From JAVBJV01 sp031555315 (GTDB taxonomy: Bacteria > Pseudomonadota > Alphaproteobacteria > Acetobacterales > Acetobacteraceae): a stretch of 64,000 bases of DNA. Within the stretch, counting starts at the first letter, position 1. Each line of letters begins with the position of its first letter. Positions 43,052-52,116 of this stretch are shown here, piece by piece. The position numbers were made by a program, and so were the translations under genes. Under the pieces are notes generated by a model that worked only from the letters and a program-made list of their open reading frames with translations, ran no database searches and had not been told where the DNA came from. The DNA lies in NCBI GenBank assembly GCA_031555315.1, contig JAVBUO010000005.1, forward strand, positions 62,001 through 126,000, read 5' to 3'.

Positions 43052-44716
43052 ATGGTGCGGGCAGTCGACATGGGGTCGTTAAAGCAGGGTTTTAGAGCAC
43101 TCGGGCCATTGCGCATTGCCGCAATTGCCGCGGTCGGTCTTGTGGTCCTGGGTTTTTTGCTTTTCCTGACATTGCGTACATCCCAGCGCCCGATGGCGCT
43201 GCTGTATGGCGATTTGGATCTACGCGATTCAGGGCAGATTGTTGCACAGCTCGATACGATGAAGATTCCGTATCAACTGAGGGGTGACGGCACGCAGATC
43301 ATGGTTGCAACCGATCAGGTGGCATCCACGCGTCTTGCGCTGGCACGGCAGGGATTGCCCTCGGGCGGGTCGCTTGGCTACGAATTGTTCGATCGCGGCG
43401 AGAGTCTTGGAACATCCCAGTTTCAGCAGCAGGTGAACCTGACGCGTGCGCTCGAGGGCGAGGTAAGCCGCTCCATCGCCTCCATATCTGGCGTTCGTTC
43501 TGCGCGCGTGCATCTGGTTCTGCCGCGCCGCGAGCCATTCGCGCGTGCGCAGCAGGAGGCGCAGGCAAGCGTGGTTCTGGCGCTGAACGGCGTGACGAGG
43601 CTGGACCGGGACCAGACACGTGCCATCATAAATCTTCTGGTTGCAGCGGTTCCAAATTTAAAGCCGCAGCATGTTTCCATCATCGATTCACGCGGCGAAG
43701 TGCTGGCAGATGCCGGCCGCGCTGTTGGCGGCGGAGCACTCGAAAGCACGCAGGAAGAAGCGAAGCGTGCGGCAGAAAACCGTATGGCGCGTAGTGTCGA
43801 AGATCTTCTGGAGCGCACATTGGGTGCCGGGAATGTTCGGGTGGAAGTCGCGCTCGATCTCGACCAGAGCAGAATTAACGAAACACAGGAACAGTTCGAT
43901 CCGGACGGACAGGTGCTGCGCAGCCAGCATAGTACGAACGAAACGAATCGCACCAATGAAGCACAGAACGCTGTCAGCGTTCAGAACAACCTGCCCAACG
44001 CGACCACCGGTAACTCTGCAAACAATGCCGGAACACAGGAAAACCGTCAGGAAGAGACCAATAATTACGAGATTAGCCGAACTGTCAGAAGCGTCGTTCG
44101 CGATCAGCCGGTTTTGAAGCGTCTCTCGATGGCCATTCTGGTGAACGGCATATCCGAACCGGGCCCGGATGGGCAGCCTGTATGGCGTGAACGCACGTCG
44201 GCAGAGCTTGCACAGATCTCCGCATTGGCAAGGTCTGCCGTCGGGTACGACGAAAGCCGCGGCGACAAAATCGAGGTTACAAGCATGCGGTTCACTCAGG
44301 TGATTCCGCCCGACACCACAGCACCCGGATCGAGCGTGATGGGGCTTCCTCTGGAACACGCAGATATCATGCGTCTGGCCGAAGCTGGCGGCGGTATCGT
44401 TCTTTTTCTGATCTTCATTCTGGCGTTTGCGCGCCCGGCGTTGACACGGTTGAGCGTGATGCGCAGCGGTGAGTCGGTTCAGACGGCGGACCAGATTCTG
44501 GCCGGGCTCGAAGGGGGAGAAGCGCCTTCCGCGGCACTTGGAAATGCTTCAGCGGCAATGGCTTTGGCTGCCGAGGCCGAAGATATGGTCAGCATGGCGC
44601 AGGTCGAAGGGCAGGTGCGCGCCGCTTCGCTTCGCAAACTGGCGGATCTTGTTGAGCAGAGGCCGAGTGAATCGGCAGCGGCCCTGCGTGTTTGGCTGGC
44701 AGGAGAGCGGACATGA
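43052..44716 (+). CDS. fliF: Flagellar MS-ring protein FliF
   Basis: Membrane ring that starts flagellar assembly and carries the rotor. It has 554 residues from ATG 43052 (ATG 43070 also possible; neither has a strong ribosome-binding site). First membrane helix at about residues 23-43 (AAVGLVVLGFLLFLTL), periplasmic ring-building domains with DLRDSGQIVAQLDTMKIPYQ, SLGYELFDRGESLGTSQFQQ, VSRSIASISGVRSARVHLVL, and a second helix near residue 450 (GGGIVLFLIFILAFARPAL). The C-terminal tail (LADLVEQRPSESAAALRVWL) is the FliG-binding segment. The stop overlaps fliG (ATGA). Confidence 0.95.
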   Translation: MVRAVDMGSLKQGFRALGPLRIAAIAAVGLVVLGFLLFLTLRTSQRPMALLYGDLDLRDSGQIVAQLDTMKIPYQLRGDGTQIMVATDQVASTRLALARQGLPSGGSLGYELFDRGESLGTSQFQQQVNLTRALEGEVSRSIASISGVRSARVHLVLPRREPFARAQQEAQASVVLALNGVTRLDRDQTRAIINLLVAAVPNLKPQHVSIIDSRGEVLADAGRAVGGGALESTQEEAKRAAENRMARSVEDLLERTLGAGNVRVEVALDLDQSRINETQEQFDPDGQVLRSQHSTNETNRTNEAQNAVSVQNNLPNATTGNSANNAGTQENRQEETNNYEISRTVRSVVRDQPVLKRLSMAILVNGISEPGPDGQPVWRERTSAELAQISALARSAVGYDESRGDKIEVTSMRFTQVIPPDTTAPGSSVMGLPLEHADIMRLAEAGGGIVLFLIFILAFARPALTRLSVMRSGESVQTADQILAGLEGGEAPSAALGNASAAMALAAEAEDMVSMAQVEGQVRAASLRKLADLVEQRPSESAAALRVWLAGERT

Positions 44717-45729
44717 GCGGTTCTCGTTCAAGCAACCGTCACGGAATGAACGGGGCGCAAAAAGCAGCAGTCGTCATGCTGGCTCTGGGGGAAGAACGGA
44801 GCGCGCCCCTGTTCGCAACTCTGCACGAAGATGAAATTCGCGAGATCTCTGCGGCTATGTCACAGTTGGGGCGCATTTCATCGGAAATGGTCGAAGAGAT
44901 TTGCCGCGAGTTCAGCGAACAGACGGGCGGCGGTAACCTGCTGGGGAACCTGGAAAGTACCGAGCGCCTGCTGATGAAGATTCTTCCGCAGGACAAGGCG
45001 CACCAGATTCTGGAAGAAATTCGCGGTCCTGCCGGTCGTACCATGTGGGATAAGTTGGCGAATGTCAGCGAGTCCGTTCTGGCGGCCTATTTGCGCAATG
45101 AATATCCGCAGACTGTGGCGGTCATTCTTTCGCGCATCCGTTCCGAGCATGCGGCGAAAGTTCTGGCCCTGTTGCCGGAGGGGTTCGCGACCGACATCAT
45201 CATGCGGATGCTGCGGATGGATGCAGTGCAGCGCGAGGTCATGGATGGTGTTGAAAAAACATTGCGTATGGATTTCATGGCCAATCTGTCCCGGTCTGCA
45301 CGCCGCGATGCGCATGAGCTGATGGCCGAAATCTTCAATAACCTGGATCGTGAATCCGAATCCAAATTCATGCACACCCTGGAAAACAGGGATCTTGAGG
45401 CAGCTGACAGAATCAAGTCCCTTATGTTCACCTTCGACGATCTGGTGCGGCTGACGCCGCAGGCGGTGCAGATGATGTTGCGGTCTGCGCCGAAAGATCG
45501 TCTGCCGATGGCCCTGAAAGGCGCCTCGCCGGATGTTCAGAAACTCATCTTCAGTAACCTCCCGGATCGGGCTTCTAAGATGTTGCGTGAAGATGTCGAG
45601 GCATTGGGTGCCGTTCGCCGCCGTGATGTCGATGAAGCGCAGGCAGCCATCGTCGCTGTTGTGAAAGAGCTGGCGAACCGTGGCGAAATCGACATCAACG
45701 AATCGAATGACGAGCAGATGGTGGTGTAA
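44713..45729 (+). CDS. fliG: Flagellar motor switch protein FliG
   Basis: Rotor protein that binds FliF and interacts with the stator. Start 44713 overlapping the fliF stop gives 338 residues, the usual size; an in-frame ATG at 44692 is inside fliF. Family features are NGAQKAAVVMLALGEERSAP, HEDEIREISAAMSQLGRISS, NEYPQTVAVILSRIRSEHAA (FliG middle domain), LMFTFDDLVRLTPQAVQMML (charged torque helix region), and LKGASPDVQKLIFSNLPDRA. The gene sits second in the fliF operon, as in Caulobacter. Confidence 0.96.
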   Translation: MSGSRSSNRHGMNGAQKAAVVMLALGEERSAPLFATLHEDEIREISAAMSQLGRISSEMVEEICREFSEQTGGGNLLGNLESTERLLMKILPQDKAHQILEEIRGPAGRTMWDKLANVSESVLAAYLRNEYPQTVAVILSRIRSEHAAKVLALLPEGFATDIIMRMLRMDAVQREVMDGVEKTLRMDFMANLSRSARRDAHELMAEIFNNLDRESESKFMHTLENRDLEAADRIKSLMFTFDDLVRLTPQAVQMMLRSAPKDRLPMALKGASPDVQKLIFSNLPDRASKMLREDVEALGAVRRRDVDEAQAAIVAVVKELANRGEIDINESNDEQMVV

Positions 45730-45734
45730 CGGTC

Positions 45735-46463
45735 ATGGCCGGGTTTGAAACGCTGACGTTCGATATACGCAAGACCATGGGGCGGGCAAACGCGCCTCGG
45801 CGGAATTTTTCGGTTTTCCATGATGATTTTGGATCAGGCATATCCGTGAATGCCAAACCGAGCGAAATACCGGAAGCGGTACCGGTTGAAGAAGAACGTA
45901 TGTTCTCTCGCTCCGAGTTTGATGCAGCGGTTGAAAAAGCCAGATTGGACGGAATGGAAGCTGGGCGGACGGAAGGCATGGCCTCTGGCAGGCTGTCCGC
46001 CGAGCAGGCGGTTGCCTTGTCGGTGGGGCGTATTGCCGCACTGTTGGGTGGGGCTGAAGAAACCGTGCGCCGGTCGGTTATCGAAACGTCCGAAGATATC
46101 GCCAAAATTCTATTCGCTGCTCTCAAGGCGATGCTGCCTGAGTTGATGCAGAGGCACGGAGCCGAGGAGATCGCCGCTATGGCGCATGCAATTGTTCCCC
46201 GTGTCGCCGACGGTATTAAGCCGCGCATTCTGGTCAATACGAATCTGGCGGCGGACGTCGAAAGATGCCTGACCCATCCGGGGAAAACCGCCCCGATGAT
46301 TGAAGTCGTGCCCAATGACGACGTTCCGCCGGGAGATGCTATCCTCGAATGGAAATCTGGAAACGCAAGACTGAACTGCAGCGAACTGTGGAAGGACATC
46401 ATGTTGACCCTGACGCCGCTGAGTTTCGTGAATGAAGATGCAGGAGACGAAAATGTCGGATGA
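45735..46463 (+). CDS. fliH: Flagellar export regulator FliH (FlbE-like)
   Basis: Probable FliH/FlbE protein, which docks the export ATPase FliI at the basal body. It has 242 residues. The family is weakly conserved. The evidence is position between fliG and fliN, a central Glu/Ala-rich helix (SRSEFDAAVEKARLDGMEAG and GRTEGMASGRLSAEQAV, the GxxxG pattern usual in FliH), and a C-terminal V-type ATPase-E-like domain (VIETSEDIAKILFAALKAML, MAHAIVPRVADG, VVPNDDVPPGDAILEWKSG). The N-terminal 45 residues are basic and unstructured. The end overlaps the fliN start region. Confidence 0.83.
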   Translation: MAGFETLTFDIRKTMGRANAPRRNFSVFHDDFGSGISVNAKPSEIPEAVPVEEERMFSRSEFDAAVEKARLDGMEAGRTEGMASGRLSAEQAVALSVGRIAALLGGAEETVRRSVIETSEDIAKILFAALKAMLPELMQRHGAEEIAAMAHAIVPRVADGIKPRILVNTNLAADVERCLTHPGKTAPMIEVVPNDDVPPGDAILEWKSGNARLNCSELWKDIMLTLTPLSFVNEDAGDENVG

Positions 46464-46770
46464 ACTCAGTTTAAATGACCTGAGCGGCGAACAGTCGTCG
46501 CTGGTCGGTAGTGGTCAGAATGCGGATCTGCGGGCCGTGTACGATATTCCGGTTACGGTTTCTGCCGTGCTCGGAAAATCCACGATGCAGGTTGCCCAGC
46601 TTCTGAAGCTTGGCCGCGGCGCGGTGGTCGAACTGGACAGGAAGCTCGGCGAGGCAATTGATATCTATGTGAATAACCGTCTGGTTGCACGTGGAGAAGT
46701 TGTGATGGTCGATGACAACCGTTTGGGCATCACGATGACGGAAATCGTCAAGTCGGAAAAACCGGTCTAA
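46453..46770 (+). CDS. fliN: Flagellar motor switch protein FliN
   Basis: C-ring component that works with FliM in rotation switching. Start 46453 (MSDELSLNDLSGEQSS) has AGGAGA 12 bases before it; ATGs at 46432 and 46438 are also in frame. It has 105 residues with the SpoA/FliN domain: AVYDIPVTVSAVLGKSTMQV, LLKLGRGAVVELDRKLGEAI, IYVNNRLVARGEVVMVDDN, LGITMTEIV. This is a single-domain FliN of normal length. The start overlaps the fliH stop; 18 bases separate it from flbD. Confidence 0.95.
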   Translation: MSDELSLNDLSGEQSSLVGSGQNADLRAVYDIPVTVSAVLGKSTMQVAQLLKLGRGAVVELDRKLGEAIDIYVNNRLVARGEVVMVDDNRLGITMTEIVKSEKPV

Positions 46771-46788
46771 GGCCAGAAGGGTCGCGAG

Positions 46789-48153
46789 ATGCGTGTTCTG
46801 ATCATTGGTTCCCTGGCTGGTGAGCTTGGCAAGGCTGCGCAGATCGCCATTGCGCGCGGGGCAAGTCTGACCCAGGCAGACGGAGTAAGTCAGGCCATAG
46901 AAAAACTGCGCCAGGGGGCGGGTGAACTGGTGTTGTGTGACGTCATGCATGATGTCGGCGCATTGACCAGTACCCTGGAGCGCGAGCGTATCGCGGTGCC
47001 GGTGATCGCCTGCGGCGAAAATGCCAGTGCGGATGCTGCGGTGCGCGCGATCAAGGACGGTGCGAAGGATTTTCTTCCATTACCGCCGGACGCGGATCTG
47101 ATTGCGGCGATGCTGGAAACCGCCGCGCGGGATGCGCGTGACCTGATCGGAGAGGATCCGGCTCTGCGTGAAACGGTGCGACGTGCAGAACAGATTGCAC
47201 GCTCGGATGCCAGTGTCCTTCTGACCGGAGAAAGCGGAACCGGCAAAGAAGTGTTCGCCCAGTATATCCACCGCCAGTCACGGCGTAGCAAAGGGCCGTT
47301 CGTGGCGGTGAATTGTGCTGCAATTCCGGAGCATCTTCTGGAAAGTGAACTGTTCGGCTACGAAAAAGGCGCTTTTTCCGGTGCAGTGGCAAGGCGCATC
47401 GGGCGCTTTGAAGCAGCTTCGGGCGGTGTTCTCCTGCTGGATGAGATCGGCGATATGGACCTGCGCCTGCAGGCAAAAATGTTGCGCGCCATTCAGGAGC
47501 GCGAAATCGACCGAGTTGGTGGAAACGATCCGGTCAAGATCGATGTGCGCATCATTGCCAGCACAAACCTGAACCTTGAGCAGAGGATCGCGGAAGGGCG
47601 CTTTCGTGCGGATCTATTTTTCCGGCTGAACGTCGTTTCCCTTCGCCTGCCGCCGCTACGCGAACGGCCACGCGATATTCCTGTTCTGGCCAGGTTTTTC
47701 GCGCATAAATACGCCGAACTGAATGGCATGGACGATCGCCAGTTTACACCGGCGGCGCTGTCGGTATTGCAGCATTATAGGTGGCCGGGGAATGTGCGCG
47801 AGCTTGAAAATGCCGTGCATCGTGCCGTTCTTCTGGCCGAAGGGGATGTTCTGGATGAACAGTCAATCGAACTTCCTGGCATGAAGCCGACAGCAGTGCC
47901 AGCTCTGGCGGATGCTCAGATTCTGTCGACAATGGTTGCGCAGGATGCGCACGCACAGCCTTCGATGGTTGGCCGCACAGTCGGAGAAGTTGAGCAGACC
48001 CTGATTCTCGATACTCTTGTCCATTGCCTCGGCAATCGTACCCAGGCTGCGACGATGCTGGGTATTTCCATTCGCACATTACGCAACAAGCTGCGCGAGT
48101 ATACGGCGTCCGGCGTTTCTGTACCGCGTCCGTATTCCGGCGTGTCCAGCTAG
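46789..48153 (+). CDS. flbD: Sigma-54 transcriptional activator FlbD
   Basis: NtrC-family activator of late flagellar genes, 454 residues. The N-terminal receiver domain is degenerate: it starts RVLIIGSLAGELG without the acidic pair, an Asp is at 51 (LVLCDVMHD), and the usual Lys near the end is missing (DFLPLPPDA). The AAA+ domain has Walker A GESGTGKE at 147-154, the sigma-54 contact loop GAFSGA at 194-199 (normally GAFTGA), LLLDEIGDMDLRLQAKMLRA and HYRWPGNVRELENAVHRAVL. The C-terminal Fis-type helix-turn-helix is MLGISIRTLRNKLREY. This matches Caulobacter FlbD, including the unusual receiver, in the same operon position. Confidence 0.94.
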   Translation: MRVLIIGSLAGELGKAAQIAIARGASLTQADGVSQAIEKLRQGAGELVLCDVMHDVGALTSTLERERIAVPVIACGENASADAAVRAIKDGAKDFLPLPPDADLIAAMLETAARDARDLIGEDPALRETVRRAEQIARSDASVLLTGESGTGKEVFAQYIHRQSRRSKGPFVAVNCAAIPEHLLESELFGYEKGAFSGAVARRIGRFEAASGGVLLLDEIGDMDLRLQAKMLRAIQEREIDRVGGNDPVKIDVRIIASTNLNLEQRIAEGRFRADLFFRLNVVSLRLPPLRERPRDIPVLARFFAHKYAELNGMDDRQFTPAALSVLQHYRWPGNVRELENAVHRAVLLAEGDVLDEQSIELPGMKPTAVPALADAQILSTMVAQDAHAQPSMVGRTVGEVEQTLILDTLVHCLGNRTQAATMLGISIRTLRNKLREYTASGVSVPRPYSGVSS

Positions 48154-48170
48154 ATAGCGGAGTGTAAAGC

Positions 48171-50252
48171 GTGGAAGAGCTGAAGCGCACGCTTGAGAAA
48201 TACCGCCGCTATACGCCGGGTTCCGATGTCGGCCTGGCGATCGCCGTTATTCTGCTGTTGGGGGTTCTGGTCATCCCCTTGCCGCCGTTTCTGCTCGATG
48301 TCGGGCTGGCCGTTTCGGTAACGTCCAGCGTTCTGGTGCTGATGGTGGCGCTGTTCATCACGCGCCCGCTGGATTTCACAGCATTCCCGACTCTGCTGCT
48401 GATCACCACTCTGTTGCGTCTGTCGCTGAACGTTGCGACGACACGTCTGATTCTCTCGCACGGCCATGAAGGGATGGATGCCGCCGGGCACGTGGTGGCG
48501 GCATTCGGCGGATTCCTGATGGGCGGCGACGTGGTGATCGGGCTGATCCTGTTTTCGATTCTGCTGGTCGTGAACTTCATGGTCATCACCAAAGGTTCAG
48601 GCCGTATTGCCGAAGTGGCCGCGCGTTTCAGCCTGGACGCAATGCCCGGCAAGCAGATGGCGATCGATGCCGATCTGTCAGCCGGCATGATCAGCGAAGG
48701 TGAAGCGCGCCGGCGGCGGAAGGAGTTGGAAGAGGAAAGCGGTTTTTACGGAACGATGGATGGTGCCGCAAAGTTCGTGCGCGGCGATGCCATCGCGGGG
48801 CTGATCATTACCTTCATCAATATTCTGGGCGGCCTGGCGATCGGTGTGCTGCGGCATGGCCTGCCGTTTGGTGAAGCCGCGCAGACATTTACCGCGCTGA
48901 CAGCGGGCGACGGTCTGGTTTCGCAGATCCCGGCGCTGCTGATTTCGGTCGCGGCAGGTATTGTGGTGACCAAGGGCGGCACGGAAGGCTCCGCCGATAC
49001 GGCCATGGTGCGCCAGTTGGGGGCTTCGCCGAAGCCGCTGGCTATTGCGGGCGGCACGGCGGTCATTTTGGCTATGGCGCCGGGTGTGCCGATGTTGCCG
49101 TTCATGACTCTGGCAGCGCTGTGCGGTGCCGGGGCGTGGTATCGCTATAAATACGAACAGAAGATCGATTCCGAAGTTGACGAAGCTCCCCTGCTGGAAA
49201 CAGCGCCGACCGAACCAACCCCGGCCGATCTGGTGCGGGTGGACCAGATCCGTGTAGAGCTTGGCTATGGGTTGCTATCGCTGGCAACGGGCGAGGCGGC
49301 GCAACTCTCCGAACAGATTCGCGCGACACGACGTAACTTTGCGCAGGACATGGGCTTCATGCTGCCGGTCGTCCGCATTCAGGACAACATGCAGCTCGAT
49401 CCGAACGCATACTCCATCAAGATCAAGGAGATCGAAGTCGGTCGCGGCGAACTGAAGCCGGGCATGCTGCTGGCGCTCGATCCGCGTGGGGGGGTGCCGG
49501 AAATCAGCGGCGAACCGACCACCGAGCCAGCTTTCGGCCTACCCGCCCTGTGGATCCCCGAAATCATGCGCGTGGAAGCGCAGGGGCGCGGTTACACTGT
49601 GGTGGATCTGCATAGCGTCATCACCACACATCTGACCGAACTGGTGCGCGATTCCTTGTCCGAGCTGCTTTCCTATGGCGAAACGCAGAAGATGCTGGAC
49701 GATCTGCCTGCCGAGTATCGCAAACTTCTGAACGAGATCGTGCCGTCGCAGACCAACGTCGGCAGTATCCAGCGCGTTTTGCAGGGGCTGCTGGCGGAAC
49801 GGATCTCGATCCGCGATCTGCCGACTATTTTGGAAGGCATCCAGGAAGCATGCGCGGCAGGCTTCAGATCGTTGTCACATATCATCGGGCACGTGCGCGT
49901 GCGTATCTCGCGCCAGATCTGCGAGGCCTGTACCGATTCTGGGCACGGTTTCATCCCGCTGCTGACGCTCGGCCCCGACTGGGAGCGTGAGTTGAGCGAA
50001 GCATTGACCGGTGGTGCCGAGGATCGTCAGTTAGCGATGGATCCGGTGCGTCTGTCCGAATTCATGCGGGCCTTGAAAAAAGGGATAGAAGATGCGGTCA
50101 ACGGCGGTTACGAGCCGGTGGTGCTGGTGTCGGCCGCCCTACGTTCGCACCTGCGGGCCATTGTCGAACGGATACGTCCGGCGACGCATGTGCTGTCACA
50201 GGTGGAAATGCACGCACGGGCGCGTATCCGCGTGGTGGGAACGGTCGGCTAG
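48171..50252 (+). CDS. flhA: Flagellar type III export protein FlhA
   Basis: Membrane component of the flagellar export gate that receives substrates and chaperones. GTG start at 48171 with GGAG nine bases upstream; 693 residues. About eight membrane helices occupy residues 20-310, with the FHIPEP-type signature RFSLDAMPGKQMAIDADLSA followed by GEARRRRKELEEESGFYGTM and DGAAKFVRGDAIAGLI. The long cytoplasmic domain follows (VRIQDNMQLDPNAYSIKIKE, GYTVVDLHSVITTHLTELVR). It is 17 bases downstream of flbD and ends the rightward flagellar unit in this window. Confidence 0.97.
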   Translation: MEELKRTLEKYRRYTPGSDVGLAIAVILLLGVLVIPLPPFLLDVGLAVSVTSSVLVLMVALFITRPLDFTAFPTLLLITTLLRLSLNVATTRLILSHGHEGMDAAGHVVAAFGGFLMGGDVVIGLILFSILLVVNFMVITKGSGRIAEVAARFSLDAMPGKQMAIDADLSAGMISEGEARRRRKELEEESGFYGTMDGAAKFVRGDAIAGLIITFINILGGLAIGVLRHGLPFGEAAQTFTALTAGDGLVSQIPALLISVAAGIVVTKGGTEGSADTAMVRQLGASPKPLAIAGGTAVILAMAPGVPMLPFMTLAALCGAGAWYRYKYEQKIDSEVDEAPLLETAPTEPTPADLVRVDQIRVELGYGLLSLATGEAAQLSEQIRATRRNFAQDMGFMLPVVRIQDNMQLDPNAYSIKIKEIEVGRGELKPGMLLALDPRGGVPEISGEPTTEPAFGLPALWIPEIMRVEAQGRGYTVVDLHSVITTHLTELVRDSLSELLSYGETQKMLDDLPAEYRKLLNEIVPSQTNVGSIQRVLQGLLAERISIRDLPTILEGIQEACAAGFRSLSHIIGHVRVRISRQICEACTDSGHGFIPLLTLGPDWERELSEALTGGAEDRQLAMDPVRLSEFMRALKKGIEDAVNGGYEPVVLVSAALRSHLRAIVERIRPATHVLSQVEMHARARIRVVGTVG

Positions 50253-50508
50253 GCTGAGTGTTCCCGGGCGCTAGGTCTTGGATGTCTGGGATAGATTGGG
50301 ATCATCCGGGTTATAGTGGGATAACCCTGAGAAAAAGTTGGCCTTTGGGCCGGCGCGACTGGTTGCCCCCGCTGGGCGGCTTTTTTGTTCGTTGATGATT
50401 ATTTTTTCGTATCTTGTAGCGACACGCTAAAATTCATCAACAGAAACCACGACGGATTGAAACCCTGCCGGAAAGCGGCGCGTTCGAAAGAATCATCAGG
50501 CCGGGGTT
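50253..50508. other. Intergenic region with inverted repeats, flhA / nadK convergent
   Basis: 256 bases without a gene. TGGGAT occurs three times between 50286 and 50322, and 50308-50327 is a 7-base perfect inverted repeat (GGGTTAT / ATAACCC). A weak GCCC/GGGC stem precedes a run of six T at about 50381-50386, which could terminate flhA. TGAAACCC at 50458-50465 pairs with GGGTTTCA at 50504-50511, the latter overlapping the nadK stop. No RNA gene or promoter is recognised. Confidence 0.4.
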
Positions 50509-51261
50509 TCAGGAAAACTGTTCACTGATGATGCGTTCGGATAGTTCACGTTCGGGGTCGAACAGCACGGTCAGTGCAATGCCGGTGTCCTGATTGACCG
50601 CCACCGAGGCGACATCGCGCACTTCCTTGAAGTCGGCAACAGCGGCGACCGGGCGTTTATCGGCTTCCAGTACTTCGAACAATACTTCGGCATTCGAGGG
50701 CAACAGGGCCCCACGCCAACGCCGTGGACGAAAGGCGCTGATCGGGGTGAGCGGCAGCAGATTGGCCCCCAGCGGCACGATCGGCCCGTGCGCCGACAGG
50801 TTGTAGGCTGTCGATCCTGCAGGTGTGGACAGCAGCACGCCGTCGCAGACCAGCTCTTGCATACGTTGCCGGCCGTCGATGCTGATGCGGATCTTGGCAG
50901 CCTGGCGCAGCTGGCGCAGCAACGCGACCTCGTTGATCGCCAAGGCCTCTTCCACGGCGCCTGCCATGGTGACGGCGTGCATATGCAGTGGATGCAGAGT
51001 GGCCGCCTGGGCGCGTTCCAGCCGCGCGGGCAGATCGTCCTCGGTATAGTCGTTCATCAGAAAGCCGACCGAGCCGCGATTCATGCCGTAGACGGGAATC
51101 GGTTGATGTATGAACCGGTGCAGGGTTTCCAGCATAAAACCATCGCCGCCCAGCGCGACGACGATATCGGCCTGATCGGGCGCAACATCGCCCCAGCGCG
51201 CGGCGAGGTGGCTGCGTTCGGTTTCGGCATTCGGAATGGCAAGAAAGGAAATGCGGGGCAT
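50509..51261 (-). CDS. nadK: NAD kinase
   Basis: ATP-dependent phosphorylation of NAD+ to NADP+. It has 250 residues, a short form usual in alphaproteobacteria. The catalytic glycine-rich motif is VVALGGDGFMLETLH with Asp near residue 40; then GMNRGSVGFLMNDY, CDGVLLSTPAGSTAYNLSAH (the conserved NE/STPAGSTAY substrate region), and PLTPISAFRPRRW. It is the last gene of the leftward nine-gene run, six bases downstream of the nitrilase-family gene. Confidence 0.95.
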   Translation of the reverse strand: MPRISFLAIPNAETERSHLAARWGDVAPDQADIVVALGGDGFMLETLHRFIHQPIPVYGMNRGSVGFLMNDYTEDDLPARLERAQAATLHPLHMHAVTMAGAVEEALAINEVALLRQLRQAAKIRISIDGRQRMQELVCDGVLLSTPAGSTAYNLSAHGPIVPLGANLLPLTPISAFRPRRWRGALLPSNAEVLFEVLEADKRPVAAVADFKEVRDVASVAVNQDTGIALTVLFDPERELSERIISEQFS

Positions 51262-51267
51262 GGCTGA

Positions 51268-52104
51268 TCAGGCGAGCCTGCGATGTTCCAGCACGGGCAT
51301 GTTGCGTCGCACCTGCGCGGTAACGGCGGGATTGATGCGTGCGCTGGTCCAGCCGATGCCATCCGATGCTTTGGCCACCACGTGCCCCCACGGGTCGGCG
51401 ATCAGCGAATGGCCGTATGTGAACCGTGCCTCGCCGCCGGAATCCTGATGCTGCCCCCAGGTCGCGGGCGCGACCATCCAGCACTGGGTTTCGATCGCGC
51501 GCGCCCGGATCAGGGTTTCCCAATGGTCCTTGCCGGTCTGTACCGTGAAGGCGGCCGGCAGGAAAATCACCTCGGCGCCCTTGCGGCGCAGCGTCAGGAA
51601 CAGTTCCGGAAAGCGGACATCGTAGCAGATCGCGCACCCGAACGTCATGCCGCCGGCCTGGAAGGTCACGATGTCGTCGCCCGCGCCGAACGTCGCGCTT
51701 TCGCGATAGCCGGTGCCGTCTGGCGTGGTGATGTCGAACAAGTGGATCTTGCGGTAACGCGCAATTTCGCGTCCGTCCGGATCGAAGACCACAGTCGTGT
51801 TGAACAGCCTGTCACCGGCTTTTTCACCGATCGACCCGCCATGCACGTGGATACGGTGCTGACGTGCCAGGCCGCGCAGAAATTCATAGGCCTCGTCCCC
51901 CGCTGCACCCGAACCGGGGGCGGGAAGCTCTTCGGCCTGCGCGAACTTGGCAGCGCGGTTTCCGCCCAGGCAGGTCCACATTTCGGGCAGCGCGACGATG
52001 TCGGGCCGGTCCTGTGTGATGGCATCGGTGAGCAGTATCCGGGCTTGGTCGATATTGGCTGTCTTGTCGTGACCTGCATTCATCTGGACGATGCTGATGC
52101 GCAT
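51268..52104 (-). CDS. Carbon-nitrogen hydrolase (nitrilase superfamily, Nit-like amidase)
   Basis: A 278-residue cytoplasmic amidase with the Glu-Lys-Cys triad: VALPEMW (Glu), YRKIHLFDI (Lys) and GCAICYDVRFPELF (Cys). It groups by pattern with Nit1/Nit2-type proteins that hydrolyse deaminated glutathione or act as omega-amidase. Bacterial homologues often take the same role, but the substrate is not proven. The conserved C-terminal region MVAPATWGQHQDSGGEA and YGHSLIADPWGHVVA is also typical. It lies 6 bases upstream of nadK and 12 bases downstream of a small membrane-protein gene. Confidence 0.9.
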   Translation of the reverse strand: MRISIVQMNAGHDKTANIDQARILLTDAITQDRPDIVALPEMWTCLGGNRAAKFAQAEELPAPGSGAAGDEAYEFLRGLARQHRIHVHGGSIGEKAGDRLFNTTVVFDPDGREIARYRKIHLFDITTPDGTGYRESATFGAGDDIVTFQAGGMTFGCAICYDVRFPELFLTLRRKGAEVIFLPAAFTVQTGKDHWETLIRARAIETQCWMVAPATWGQHQDSGGEARFTYGHSLIADPWGHVVAKASDGIGWTSARINPAVTAQVRRNMPVLEHRRLA

Positions 52105-52116
52105 GGTGAGATCTGC

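Noticed and set aside
50451..50470. GATTGAAAC sequence resembling a CRISPR repeat end
   Set aside because: It occurs only once, with no regularly spaced copies and no cas gene in the window.
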